A DNA stretch of 64,000 nucleotides, taken from assembly GCA_035691305.1 (NCBI GenBank), contig DASSJF010000069.1, positions 42,642 to 106,641 on the forward strand, written 5' to 3'. The position numbers and the translations under genes were made by a program. This stretch comes from a bacterium. GTDB lineage: Bacteria > Sysuimicrobiota > Sysuimicrobiia > Sysuimicrobiales > Segetimicrobiaceae. The notes below the pieces were generated by a model, which was not told where the DNA came from, ran no database searches, and saw only the letters and a list, made by a program, of their open reading frames with translations. Below, piece by piece: positions 53,351-63,089 of this stretch. Within the stretch, counting starts at the first letter, position 1. Every line of letters begins with the position of its first letter.

Positions 53351-54562
53351 CTACTTGATCGCGCCGACGAGCGTGAAGAGCGGCAGGTAGAACGAAATCA
53401 CGATGAAGCCGACGATGCCGCCCATCACCATGATCAGCGCCGGCTCCAGCACCGACGTGAGCGCCGTGACCGCGTACTCGACCTCGGTGTCGTAGAAGTC
53501 GGCCACCTTGGCCAGCATCGTGTCGAGGGCGCCGGTGCGCTCGCCGACCGCGACCATCTGCACGACCATCGCCGGGAAGATGCCGCTCGCCTGCAGCGGC
53601 GCCGAGATGCTCTCGCCCTCCCGGATGCTCGTGCGAACGGTGTCGAGGGCCTTCATCAGCACGACGTTGCTGGTCGCCTTCGAGACGACGTCGAGGGCGT
53701 GGAGGATCGGGACGCCGCTGTGGATCAGGGTCCCGAGCGTGCGGGAGAACCGCGCCATGACGACGTTGCGATTGACCGGCCCGAACAACGGCATGCGCAG
53801 TTTGAAGCGGTCGAACCACCGGCGCCCGTCCGGCGTTCCGATATAGTACCGGAACCCGTACACGGCGACGACGAAGACGAGCACGAACACGTACCAGTAC
53901 TGGCGGCTCGTGATCGTAAACCACATCAGGAACCGGGTCGGCAGCGGCAGCGGGACGTTGAGATCCTGGAACACGCCGACGAACTTCGGCAGGATGAAGA
54001 ACACGATGAACGACACGATGCCGCCGGCCGCGCTGGCGACGAGGATTGGATAGACCATCGCCGCCTTGACCTTCTGGCGGAGGGTGAGTTCCTTCTCCAA
54101 GAACCCGGCGAGACGGCCGAGCACATCATCGAGGGCCCCGCCGGTTTCCCCGGCGCGGACCATGTTGACGAACAACTGGTTGAAGGCCTCCGGGTGCGAC
54201 GCCAGCGCGTCCGAGAGCGGCACCCCGCCCTCGACTTCGCCGCGCACCTTACCGATGATCTCGCGCAGGCGCTGGCTGCTGGTCTGGGCCTGCAGGATGG
54301 TAAGGCTGGCGATGATCGACAGGCCGGCGTTGATCATGGTCGTCAGCTGCCGCGTGAAGATCGTGAGGTCCTTGAGCTTGACCCCGCGGAAGCGCGCGAG
54401 CATGTCCTCGATCTTGGGCTGCGTGGCCCGCCGCTTGAGCGAGGTGATGAGGTAGCCCATTTCCTGCAGGCGGGAGATCGCGGCGCTCTCTGTGTCGCCG
54501 TCGATCGCTCCGCTCACGACCTGGCCCGCCCCGTTCCGTCCTACGTATGCGTACGTCGACAC
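53351..54562 (-). CDS. pilC: Type IV pilus inner-membrane platform protein PilC
   Basis: 403 residues from the GTG at 54562, preferred over a TTG two codons earlier because GGAGG then has normal spacing. Two repeats of the GspF domain are seen, each with IFTRQLTTMINAGLSI- or FSRTLGTLIHSGVPIL-like starts and GETGG/GERTG loops. Three membrane segments. PilC is the platform rotated by PilB or PilT. It is the last gene of the riboswitch-led operon, 19 nt after pilB. Confidence 0.96.
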   Translation of the reverse strand: MSTYAYVGRNGAGQVVSGAIDGDTESAAISRLQEMGYLITSLKRRATQPKIEDMLARFRGVKLKDLTIFTRQLTTMINAGLSIIASLTILQAQTSSQRLREIIGKVRGEVEGGVPLSDALASHPEAFNQLFVNMVRAGETGGALDDVLGRLAGFLEKELTLRQKVKAAMVYPILVASAAGGIVSFIVFFILPKFVGVFQDLNVPLPLPTRFLMWFTITSRQYWYVFVLVFVVAVYGFRYYIGTPDGRRWFDRFKLRMPLFGPVNRNVVMARFSRTLGTLIHSGVPILHALDVVSKATSNVVLMKALDTVRTSIREGESISAPLQASGIFPAMVVQMVAVGERTGALDTMLAKVADFYDTEVEYAVTALTSVLEPALIMVMGGIVGFIVISFYLPLFTLVGAIK

Positions 54563-54581
54563 GTCCAACCCCTCCGGTGCG

Positions 54582-56726
54582 CTAGCGGTCCTCTGAAACG
54601 AAGACCACGCGCAGCAGTTCCTCGACCGTCGTGACGCCCTCCAGTACCTTTTGCACTCCGTCCTCGCGGAGCAGACGCATCCCGTCCTCGTGCGCCGCCG
54701 CGCGGAGCTGGTCCGCCGAGGCGCCGTCCAGCACGAGCCCGCGCAGCCGGTCGTGCATCACCATCAGCTCGAAGGCGCCGATCCGGCCGCGGTACCCGGT
54801 GCCGCGGCAGAAGTCGCAGCCGCGCCCGCGGTACAGGCTGAGGCCGCCATGCTCCTCGGGGTCGAGGCCCAGGCGGCGCAGCGCGTCCGCGGGCGGCGTG
54901 TACGCCTCCTTGCACTGGGAGCAGATCACCCGGAGCAGCCGCTGCGCGAGAACCCCGATCAGCGACCCCGTCACGAGGAACGGCTCGATGCCCATGTCGG
55001 CGAGGCGGGTGGCCGCCCCGGGGGCGTCGTTCGTGTGCAGCGTCGTCAGCACGAGGTGCCCGGTCATCGCCGCCTGGACGGCGATCTGGGCGGTTTCGCG
55101 GTCCCGGATCTCGCCGATCAGCACCACGTCGGGGTCCTGCCGCAGAATGCTGCGGAGGCCGCTGGCGAAGGTGAGTCCCGCCCGGACGTTGACCTGCACC
55201 TGGTTGACCCGCGGGATCTGGTACTCGACCGGGTCCTCGACGCTCACGATGTTGCGCTCCGGCGTGTTGATGCGCTCGAGGGACGTGTACAGGGTCGTCG
55301 TCTTCCCGCTGCCGGTCGGACCGGTGACGATGATCATGCCGTACGGTTTGGTGATGAGCCCCTCCCACGTCGTCAGCAGGTCGCTCGGCATGCCGATCCG
55401 GTTGAGCGACGCCTTCGTGTTGGACTGATCGAGAAGCCGGATCACGATCTTCTCGCCGAGCACGGTCGGCAGCGTGCTGACCCGCAGATCGTATTCCTTG
55501 CCCTCGAGACGCAGGTGAATGTGGCCGTCCTGCGGCACGCGACGTTCGGCGATGTCGAGGTTCGCGAGGATCTTCACGCGGGAAATCATCGCGGCCTGGA
55601 TCTGTTTCGGCGGCGCCATGATGTCCTGCAGCATTCCGTCGACCCGGAACCGGACTTTGACCTCGCGCCGCTGCGGCTCCAGGTGGATGTCGCTCGCTCC
55701 CGCGCGAACGGCCTGGTGAATGATCTGGTTGACGACGCGGACGATCGGCGCTTCTTCGACCATCGAGCGGAGGCGCTCGATCGTGACCTCCTCGGTACGG
55801 TTCGGATCGTCGAGGATTTCGGATTCGACCGCCGGGCCCTGCGTCTTGAGCAGCTCCTCGACGTCCGCCACGAGCCCCTGAAACTTGCTCTGGAGCCGGC
55901 CGACGTCCTCCGCGCTCGCGATGATGATCTCGACGTCGAGTCCCGTGAGCAGGCGTATGTCGTCGATCGCGACCACGTTGGAGGGGTCCGGCATCGCCAC
56001 GACCAGACGGTCGTGCTTGCGATCGACGGCGATGATGCCGTGACGCTGCGCGAGGTAGGCGGGGATCAGCCGCGCGGCTTCGGGACTGACGCTGTCCTCC
56101 GCCAGTTCCGTATACGGCAGCCCCCACTGCTGAGCCACGGCCCGTGCGAGCTGGCGCTCGGTGACGACGCCCATTTCCACGAGCACGCGGCCGAGGCGGG
56201 ATTTGCTCCGCCGCTGGACCTCGAGCGCCTGCTTGAGCTGCTCGACCGTGATGACGTTGTGCGACAGGAGAATCTCGCCGATCGGCTCGATGCGCGGCAG
56301 CGTCGGCTTACCGTCGCCCAGGGCCGCCGGTGGCGCCCCCGCGCCGTTGGTCGGCCCCTGCGGAATCGCTCCGGGACCGGCGGTCCGGCCGTTCGGCGAG
56401 CCGGGACGAGCGCCCCTCGGCGGAACCTCGGGTTGGGCGGGACGTCCCGGTTGACGCAGGGACACGGCCGCGCGTTGGTCGAGAAGCTCGGCGTGGCTCA
56501 TGCCGTTGCCGGGGCCGCGGCCGTTACCGCTGCCCTTCGTGGTATGCTCCACATCGCCCGGCGCGCCGGCCGCTACCGCCGGATCGGCCGCGCCGCCGTT
56601 CGGCGGTGCCGATATCGTGGACGGCGAGTCCGGCGTCGGCCGGTCCGCCGGCAAAGACGCAAAAACGCCGCGGCCGAGCCATCTCGGCCAACCCGCGCCT
56701 CGATTTGGCAAACGCTCGACACTCAA
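54582..56726 (-). CDS. pilB: Type IV pilus assembly ATPase PilB with MshEN domain
   Basis: 714 residues from a TTG at 56726; the first ~135 are low-complexity and an ATG at codon 76 is possible. The MshEN (GspE N-terminal) domain spans about 145-300. It carries GEILLSHNVITVEQLKQAL and RLGRVLVEMGVVTERQLARA, the tandem motif that binds c-di-GMP in MshE. The motor has Walker A GPTGSGKT at 469-476, the Asp/His boxes, Walker B LIGEIRDRETA, and a tetracysteine zinc site (CSQC...CDFC). It powers pilus extension. It follows the MerR gene by 12 nt. Confidence 0.96.
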   Translation of the reverse strand: MSVERLPNRGAGWPRWLGRGVFASLPADRPTPDSPSTISAPPNGGAADPAVAAGAPGDVEHTTKGSGNGRGPGNGMSHAELLDQRAAVSLRQPGRPAQPEVPPRGARPGSPNGRTAGPGAIPQGPTNGAGAPPAALGDGKPTLPRIEPIGEILLSHNVITVEQLKQALEVQRRSKSRLGRVLVEMGVVTERQLARAVAQQWGLPYTELAEDSVSPEAARLIPAYLAQRHGIIAVDRKHDRLVVAMPDPSNVVAIDDIRLLTGLDVEIIIASAEDVGRLQSKFQGLVADVEELLKTQGPAVESEILDDPNRTEEVTIERLRSMVEEAPIVRVVNQIIHQAVRAGASDIHLEPQRREVKVRFRVDGMLQDIMAPPKQIQAAMISRVKILANLDIAERRVPQDGHIHLRLEGKEYDLRVSTLPTVLGEKIVIRLLDQSNTKASLNRIGMPSDLLTTWEGLITKPYGMIIVTGPTGSGKTTTLYTSLERINTPERNIVSVEDPVEYQIPRVNQVQVNVRAGLTFASGLRSILRQDPDVVLIGEIRDRETAQIAVQAAMTGHLVLTTLHTNDAPGAATRLADMGIEPFLVTGSLIGVLAQRLLRVICSQCKEAYTPPADALRRLGLDPEEHGGLSLYRGRGCDFCRGTGYRGRIGAFELMVMHDRLRGLVLDGASADQLRAAAHEDGMRLLREDGVQKVLEGVTTVEELLRVVFVSEDR

Positions 56727-56738
56727 GAGCCGGTAGTC

Positions 56739-57131
56739 CTATCCCCGTTCGGTCCGGCCGTGTCCGTTGTGTGAGCGCGCGGCGAGCGGCACCGTCGCCG
56801 TCGCGGTGGCGGCGCCCGCGGTCTGCGGGGCCGAGCCGTTCGGCGATGGAGATCCCCCGGCGAGTTCGGACTGCGCGGCCAGGAAGGCCTTGATCCCCTG
56901 CAGGCTCATCCCTTCCTGGTCCACCAGCCGGCGGATCAAGTGCACCAGCCGGAGGTCGCGCGGCGAGTACAACCGGTGGCCGCCCTTGCTGCGGGCAGGT
57001 TCGAGGAGATGGTACTCCGACTCCCAGCTGCGAAGACGGCGGGCGTCGACCCCGGTCAGCGACGCCACCGTCCGGATCGGATAGATCGGCAAATCGTCCT
57101 GCATGACCACCGTCCCCACCTCCTGGGTCAT
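56739..57131 (-). CDS. MerR-family transcriptional regulator
   Basis: 130 residues from an ATG overlapping the sigma factor stop (ATGA). A winged-helix MerR DNA-binding domain covers about 15-85: IRTVASLTGVDARRLRSWE, then KGGHRLYSPRDLRLVHLI and EGMSLQGIKAFL. The C-terminal ~40 residues are Ala/Thr/Gly-rich, with no effector domain or cysteines, as in GlnR/HspR-like small members. Being encoded between the sigma factor and pilB, it probably regulates pilus genes; an autoregulatory role is possible. Confidence 0.88.
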   Translation of the reverse strand: MTQEVGTVVMQDDLPIYPIRTVASLTGVDARRLRSWESEYHLLEPARSKGGHRLYSPRDLRLVHLIRRLVDQEGMSLQGIKAFLAAQSELAGGSPSPNGSAPQTAGAATATATVPLAARSHNGHGRTERG

Positions 57132-58042
57132 GACCGCGCGGCCGCGGACGACCCGATGCCGGCCGCGCGAAGCGGTTCGGCCAGGTGCCTCAGCGCCGCG
57201 GCGAGCAGCCGCGACACGTGCCGTTGAGAAACGCCCAGACGCTGGGCGACTTCGCTCTGGGTCAGGTCTTGGTAGTAGAGGTAATACACGACCTTGCGCT
57301 GGAGGTCGGCAAGGCGGTCCATCGCCTGCATCAGCACGATCCGGTCCTCCACCGGCAGCTGCAGCGACACGTACCGCTGGTGGGCGATCAGGTCCGGCCG
57401 GACGTCGTGCTCCTCGGTCATGTCCGTCATCGAGCGCACGCGCATCTGGCTGTGCGCGTCGAGGACCTCGCGCACGCCGGCTTCGGTCATGTTCATCGCG
57501 CCGGCGATCTCGGCGACGCTCGGCGTGCGGCCGAGCTCCTGCTGAAGCCGGGCCACCGCGGCGGTCAGATCCGCGTAGATCTTCCGCACCCAACGCGGCG
57601 CGCGCACGGCCTCGAGCCCGTCGCGGAGGAAGTGCCGGATCTCGCCCGCGACGTGGTGGAAGGCGTACGTTTCGAACTTGACGCCCCGCGTCGGATCGAA
57701 GGTCGTGACCGCGTGGATCAAGCCGATCGAGCCGATCTGCACGAGATCCTCGAGCGGGGCGCCGGGCCGCACGTACCGCCGCGCGATCCGGTTGACCAGC
57801 GGCAGATAGCGCAGCACCAGCGTCTGTTGGAGCGCCCGGTCCTGCGTCCGCCGGTAGGTGTGAAACTGGTCGAGCACGTCCGCGGCGTCCCCCGCCGCCG
57901 CGCCGGCCTCGACCGCGGCCGCCTGAGGCGGCGCCGGCGCTTCTTTGGTCCGTGCCGCCGGTCCGGCGGCCCGCGGCGTGCGCCCGCGCGCCCCGCTTCC
58001 GCCCGACCCCGCGATCCGCTCATGCCCGGTCATGCTGCCCAT
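57128..58042 (-). CDS. SigB/SigF-family RNA polymerase sigma factor
   Basis: 304 residues from the ATG at 58042 after GGGGGG. A disordered Ala/Pro-rich N-terminus (about 1-60) precedes region 2 (LVLRYLPLVNRIARRYV, EDLVQIGSIGLIHAV, FETYAFHHVAGEIRHFLRD). Region 3 (TPSVAEIAGAMNMT) and region 4 (LTQSEVAQRLGVSQRHVSRLL) follow. The GEIRHFLRD/VRAPRW stretch marks the SigB/SigF/SigG group. In cyanobacteria SigF drives pilin transcription, which fits its place between pilT and pilB genes. No anti-sigma gene is adjacent. Confidence 0.92.
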   Translation of the reverse strand: MGSMTGHERIAGSGGSGARGRTPRAAGPAARTKEAPAPPQAAAVEAGAAAGDAADVLDQFHTYRRTQDRALQQTLVLRYLPLVNRIARRYVRPGAPLEDLVQIGSIGLIHAVTTFDPTRGVKFETYAFHHVAGEIRHFLRDGLEAVRAPRWVRKIYADLTAAVARLQQELGRTPSVAEIAGAMNMTEAGVREVLDAHSQMRVRSMTDMTEEHDVRPDLIAHQRYVSLQLPVEDRIVLMQAMDRLADLQRKVVYYLYYQDLTQSEVAQRLGVSQRHVSRLLAAALRHLAEPLRAAGIGSSAAARS

Positions 58043-58067
58043 GATCGTTCCCCCCCGCGAATCGTCT

Positions 58068-59164
58068 TCAACTCGTCCGGCGTCCGGCCGGGGCAAATCC
58101 CCGGAGCCGGAGCCGCAGATCGTTGGGACTCTCCGCGGACTCGAGCGCCGTCTCGACGCTGACGAGCCCGCGCTGGTAGAGGTCGAAGAACGAATCGTCG
58201 AACGTCTGCATCCCGCCGTCGTGGCCCTCGGCCATCGTCTGGCGCAGCGCCGCCCCGATGTCGCCGCGCCGGATCAGGTCCCGCACCCGCGGCGTGGCGC
58301 GCAGGACCTCGACGCCCGGCACCATGCCGTTGCCGTCCGCCCGCGGCACCAACCGCTGCGCGACGACGCCGACCAGCGTGGTCGCCAGCCGCAGGAAGAT
58401 CTCACCGTGAATCTCGGGCGGGAAGAAGTGGAGCACGCGGTCGAGCGCCTGGTTGGCGTTGATGGTATGCAAAGTGCTGAGCACGAGGTGTCCGGTCTCC
58501 GCGAAGTACACGGCCGCTTGGGCGCTCTCGGCGTCGCGCATCTCGCCGATCAGCAGCACGTCGGGCGTCTGGCGCAGCGCACTTCGCAGCGCGGAGGCGA
58601 ACGAATCGGCGTCCGTGCCGATCTCGCGCTGGCTGACGATGCTCTGCCGGTCCTCGTGCAGGTACTCGATCGGGTCCTCGATCGTGATGATGTGGCCCGA
58701 CATGGCGCGGTTCCGGTGGTCGATCATCGCCGCGAGCGTGGTGGACTTGCCCGAGCCGGCCGGCCCGGTGACCAGGATGAGGCCGCGGGGCGTGAGCGCC
58801 AGCTCCGCGATCACGGCCGGCAGCGCGAGCTCCTCGAACGACGGGATATCCTGGCGGACGCGCCGGGCGACGAGCGCGCTCGTCCCCCGCTGGAGGTAGA
58901 TGTTGACGCGGAAGCGGCCGAGCGACGGCTCGAAGTAGGCGAAGTCCGCGTGCCCGGCCGTTCGCAGCGCTTGGCGCTGCGCGTCGTTCATGAGTCCTTC
59001 CAGGAGGCCGTCGAGCGCCGCGGCCGACGGCGTGGCCAGCCCCGAGGTCTCCACCGCACCGGCGATCCGGAGCATCGGCGGGGTGTCCGCTTTGAGATAG
59101 AGGTCCGAGGCGTCGCGCTCCACGACCGACCGGAACAGGTCTTCCATCGTGTACGGAACGCGGC

Positions 59165-59168
<4 letters not shown>
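58068..59168 (-). CDS. Second PilT/PilU-like retraction ATPase
   Basis: 366 residues from an ATG overlapping the pilT stop (ATGA). Walker A is GPAGSGKS at 135-142, the Asp box ITIEDPIEYLHED, Walker B LLIGEMRD and the His box GHLVLSTLHT. The C-terminus keeps the AIRNLI-like VRDLIRRGDI segment but lacks the long tail of PilT. PilU-type motors assist PilT in retraction. The two ATPases share the same fold and order throughout. Confidence 0.92.
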
Positions 59169-60310
<1,142 letters not shown>

Positions 60311-60416
60311 CGGCCCCCCGGCACCTTTTGCGCCACGTCACCGGGTCTGCCGGGAAGCCAAGGCCGCGCTGGTTCACGCGGCGGGGATGGACGATGCTGG
60401 GTGTGCGGCCGGGGAG

Positions 60417-60448
60417 AAAAAAACGCTCTCCGCGGCCACGGAGAGCGT
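60417..60448 (-). terminator. Intrinsic terminator of the c-di-GMP riboswitch
   Basis: Ten-bp perfect stem (60423-60432 with 60439-60448) and a 6-nt loop are followed on the minus strand by seven consecutive T. It lies 10 nt after the aptamer and about 105 nt before the pilT start, so it acts as the expression platform. Confidence 0.93.
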
Positions 60449-60458
60449 CGAGGTGCCA

Positions 60459-60550
60459 GCTTTGGCAACCCGGCCGACTCGCCAGCGCTTCTGCTGGCCA
60501 GTCCCGTGGCTTTGCGTCCCCAGATCGCTCTGGGTTTGCCCCTACAAAGC
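60459..60550 (-). ncRNA. Cyclic-di-GMP-I (GEMM) riboswitch aptamer
   Basis: On the minus strand the 92-nt segment opens GCTTTG and closes CAAAGC (P1). It contains the conserved GGGGCAAACC, then a hairpin CCCAGA-GCGA-TCTGGG whose GNRA tetraloop docks in class I aptamers. The invariant GGACGCAAAGCC follows, then a second hairpin (GCCAGC/GCTGGC) and GGGTTGCC. The bases equivalent to Vc2 G20, A47 and C92, which contact the ligand, are all present. G rather than A at position 20 favours c-di-GMP over cGAMP. Confidence 0.93.
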
Positions 60551-60575
60551 GGTCAGGCTATGAAATTGTCACCGC

Positions 60576-60605
60576 AAGTTAATCACAAGCGTAGCCTAAA
60601 GTCAA
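60576..60605 (-). promoter_or_regulatory. Promoter of the riboswitch-pilT operon
   Basis: TTGACT (60600-60605) and TAACTT (60576-60581) are separated by 18 nt on the minus strand. Transcription would begin roughly 20 nt before the aptamer, which is the usual arrangement. The -10 keeps only the TA and final T. Confidence 0.6.
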
Positions 60606-60699
60606 TAGGTTCTCCCCCAGACCTACGCGAAATCATACCTTCACCCTACACCTTCCACCCTAGCCGAGAGCGGATCTTCCGCAGTGCCCTGTGAGGATA

Positions 60700-61266
60700 C
60701 TAGGGCACCCGCCAGATCGCTTTCCCTTGCCCGGGCCGGAAGACAACCACCCGCCCGACCGTCGGGCTGAACTGACCGCTTTCCGGTGCGTACTGGAACT
60801 CGAAGGCGATTCCTAGGGTGTCGTAGATCAGCGTGCGGCTCCTGGTCGCCAGTTCGAGCGTCATCTGCGGATCGTGGTAGGCGGCGGTGAGCTGCTGCGC
60901 GCTCGATCCGATGCCGACGTGGTCGATCGTTCGAGCGTCCGGCTCACTGGTGCCGACGGCCCAGACGACGTCGGACGTGTGCGGATAGACGACGAAGATC
61001 CTGGGGCCCGACCAGGACTTTTCATCGAGCTGCGGGCGGAACACCAAATCTGTCCCGCTGGGCCTCATGTCGGCGACGATCGTGTCGCCCAACGCGAAGA
61101 CGATATCCGCGAGGTGCCTGTCCACCGTCCACTGACCGACGCCTAGCCCGGGAACCACCACCAGCGGCGCCGGCGGCTGCGCGCCGGACTGTGCCACCGC
61201 GCCTAATGGAAGGGCTAGCATCAGGACGATCGCCGCGATACGGCCGGCCTTTACCGCATGTCGCAT
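60700..61266 (-). CDS. Secreted protein of the LG-motif paralog family
   Basis: 188 residues from the ATG at 61266, preceded by GGGGAGG. A signal peptide (IAAIVLMLALPLGAVAQ) leads to VVPGLGVGQWTVDRHLADIVFALG. A second half has HVGIGSSAQQLTAAYHDPQ and LGIAFEFQYAP, then GRVVVFRPGQ. The two-fold pattern (IG...LG, then a beta pair and VVFRP) is shared with proteins at 29907-30638 and 61911-63089. The function is unknown. Its stop lies about 95 nt before the -35 element of the pilT promoter. Confidence 0.72.
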   Translation of the reverse strand: MRHAVKAGRIAAIVLMLALPLGAVAQSGAQPPAPLVVVPGLGVGQWTVDRHLADIVFALGDTIVADMRPSGTDLVFRPQLDEKSWSGPRIFVVYPHTSDVVWAVGTSEPDARTIDHVGIGSSAQQLTAAYHDPQMTLELATRSRTLIYDTLGIAFEFQYAPESGQFSPTVGRVVVFRPGQGKAIWRVP

Positions 61267-61318
61267 CTGTGTCCTCCCCCTGCCCGCCGAGCGCACGCGC
61301 GCACGCGGGTGTCGAATG

Positions 61319-61921
61319 CTAATGGAGCAGCGCCTCGATCTGTCTCGTCAGCTCCCCGGTTCCGTCCGGGCCCGTGAAGCCACCCGTCAGGGCCACGCCG
61401 GCGACGCGCCCGTCGGCCCTGATAAAGAACGTCGTGGGCAGTGCCGCCACATGGTAGGCCGCCGCCACCTGCCCGTGATCGTCGCGTCCGACAGGATAGG
61501 TCACGCCGCGGGCGGCCAGGAATGTCCGGCTCGCCGCCCACGTATCGGTCGCCCCGTCGATGCCCAGGACCACGACGCCGCGGGCGCGATACTTCAGGTA
61601 CGCGGCCTCGAGCGCCGGCATCTCCGCCCGGCACGGCGGGCACCACGACGCCCAGAAGTTGAGAACGATCGGGTGTCCGCGAAATTGGTCGAGAGACACT
61701 GTCGCGCCGCGGTACGCCGGGGCACTGAAGGCCGGCGCTATCGCACCCGGGTCCGTTCCGATCCGCGCGCGGGGCGCCACGCTCCGATCGGCCACCTCGT
61801 CCGCGGCGGTGTGCATCACCGTCCGCAGCGCCACGGTCCCCAGCGCGAACGCCAGAAGGACGAGCACGGCGATGAGGGCCGGCGCCGCGGCGCGCGGGAA
61901 CGAGGCGGGCCTACTGGCCAC
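61319..61921 (-). CDS. TlpA/ResA-like thioredoxin-fold protein
   Basis: 200 residues from a GTG overlapping the upstream stop by 11 nt. An N-terminal membrane anchor (LIAVLVLLAFALGTVAL) precedes a thioredoxin domain with the active site WCPPC (Cys94, Cys97) and the cis-proline loop ALPTTFFI. AlkC/TlpA-family features (VSLDQFRGHPIVLNFWASW) are clear. It likely reduces disulphides in envelope proteins. The Cys-rich pilus proteins at 36-42 kb are possible clients, by inference. Confidence 0.9.
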   Translation of the reverse strand: MASRPASFPRAAAPALIAVLVLLAFALGTVALRTVMHTAADEVADRSVAPRARIGTDPGAIAPAFSAPAYRGATVSLDQFRGHPIVLNFWASWCPPCRAEMPALEAAYLKYRARGVVVLGIDGATDTWAASRTFLAARGVTYPVGRDDHGQVAAAYHVAALPTTFFIRADGRVAGVALTGGFTGPDGTGELTRQIEALLH

Positions 61922-63089
61922 GAAGCACCACTCCTGTCACTTGGGGCGCGCCGAGCGTCGCGCTCGCCGGCACAACCACGGTCTCCGTTTCCCCCGGCGA
62001 CAGTTGCACGGTGGCCGATCCGGCCTCACCGTTGCTGACATACGGCACGGTCACTGTGACCCGCTGTACCCACGCCGCGGGAATCACGCCGGTGTCGGTC
62101 ACGGAGACGAGCGCCTGCACCCGTGGCGGTCCAATCATCTGAGACGGTGCGCCGAGATCGACCTTGATGTGAATTTGACGCTGTGCGAAGTCCGCGTACG
62201 CCTCCGGTGAGACGGCCTCGGCCCTCGTCTCGGCCAGTAGCGTTCCCGTGGCGTTCGTGAGGAAGACCTGGTAGCGGACGACGATGTCGACCAGGGCCGC
62301 GGTCTGCAGCTCAAACGGCGCGCTGCCGCCGGGGGCGAGTGGGCCCGCGATCATCGTCCGGCCGTCGACTTGGTCACCCGACGCGCGCGTGAACCTGGCC
62401 GTCACGAACAGGGGGCCGACGGGGGCCGGCCCGGCGTTGGCCACGGTCCCGGTCACGGTGAGCCCGCCGACTGAAAGCACGTTGGCGCTGACGTCGCGCA
62501 CCACCGCGGCAGATGCGCCGGCCGCCGGCGGACCCGTCTGTACTGGGATCGGCGGTCCCGGGGGCATCACCGGCACGATCTCGGACTTCTGCGGCGCACC
62601 GAACGGTATCGCGGCCGTCACGAACGCCTCGACGGCGCGTCCGCCGCGGAAGACAAACCCGACGCCCTGGAACGCGTACAGAACGGTGGCGTTCTCACCC
62701 GATGTCGTTGTCACGGAGTTCACGTCACCGACGAGCCGAGCGGCATCGACGGCCGCGGTACCGACGCCTGCGCCGGCTGCCGTTCGGTACTCCGCAGAGG
62801 TGGTCGAGATCCGGACGGCCACCCCGGCATCAAAGTCCAGGACGAGACGGAATCGAGGATACATCCAACGGCCCGAACCCAGCTGCACGGACTGCCCGAG
62901 CGCCGAAGCCGCGGCGTTCACCGTCATCCCGAGACGGGCCGGCCCGATCGATTCGCCGGGCACGAGCTCCGCGGCGGCCGCGGCGGACGGCACGGCCGCA
63001 ACCGGCGGCGACGCCGCCGCCACAAGCGCGGCAATCGCGACGCCCACAGTCCACCGCTGTCGCCTTACCCGGCGAATGATGGCCATCAT
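61911..63089 (-). CDS. Secreted two-domain protein of the LG-motif paralog family
   Basis: 392 residues from tandem ATG codons; the first overlaps the ruvX stop (ATGA). A signal peptide (about 10-40) is followed by the paralog domain (LVPGESIGPARLGMTVNAAASALG, quoted in part: IGPARLGMTVNAAASALG; FQGVGFVFRGGRAVEAFV). After a Pro-rich linker near 200 come two beta-sandwich-like domains (VGGLTVTGTVANAGPAPVGP and VQALVSVTDTGVIPAAWV) that resemble FxLYD/CARDB adhesion-type folds. The function is unknown. It is coupled to ruvX upstream and tlpA downstream. Confidence 0.72.
   Translation of the reverse strand: MMAIIRRVRRQRWTVGVAIAALVAAASPPVAAVPSAAAAAELVPGESIGPARLGMTVNAAASALGQSVQLGSGRWMYPRFRLVLDFDAGVAVRISTTSAEYRTAAGAGVGTAAVDAARLVGDVNSVTTTSGENATVLYAFQGVGFVFRGGRAVEAFVTAAIPFGAPQKSEIVPVMPPGPPIPVQTGPPAAGASAAVVRDVSANVLSVGGLTVTGTVANAGPAPVGPLFVTARFTRASGDQVDGRTMIAGPLAPGGSAPFELQTAALVDIVVRYQVFLTNATGTLLAETRAEAVSPEAYADFAQRQIHIKVDLGAPSQMIGPPRVQALVSVTDTGVIPAAWVQRVTVTVPYVSNGEAGSATVQLSPGETETVVVPASATLGAPQVTGVVLRGQ

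Noticed and set aside
60459..60550. The riboswitch as a cGAMP (GEMM-Ib) sensor
   Set aside because: cGAMP-selective variants carry A at the position equivalent to Vc2 G20; here it is G. Probing would still be needed to settle ligand choice.
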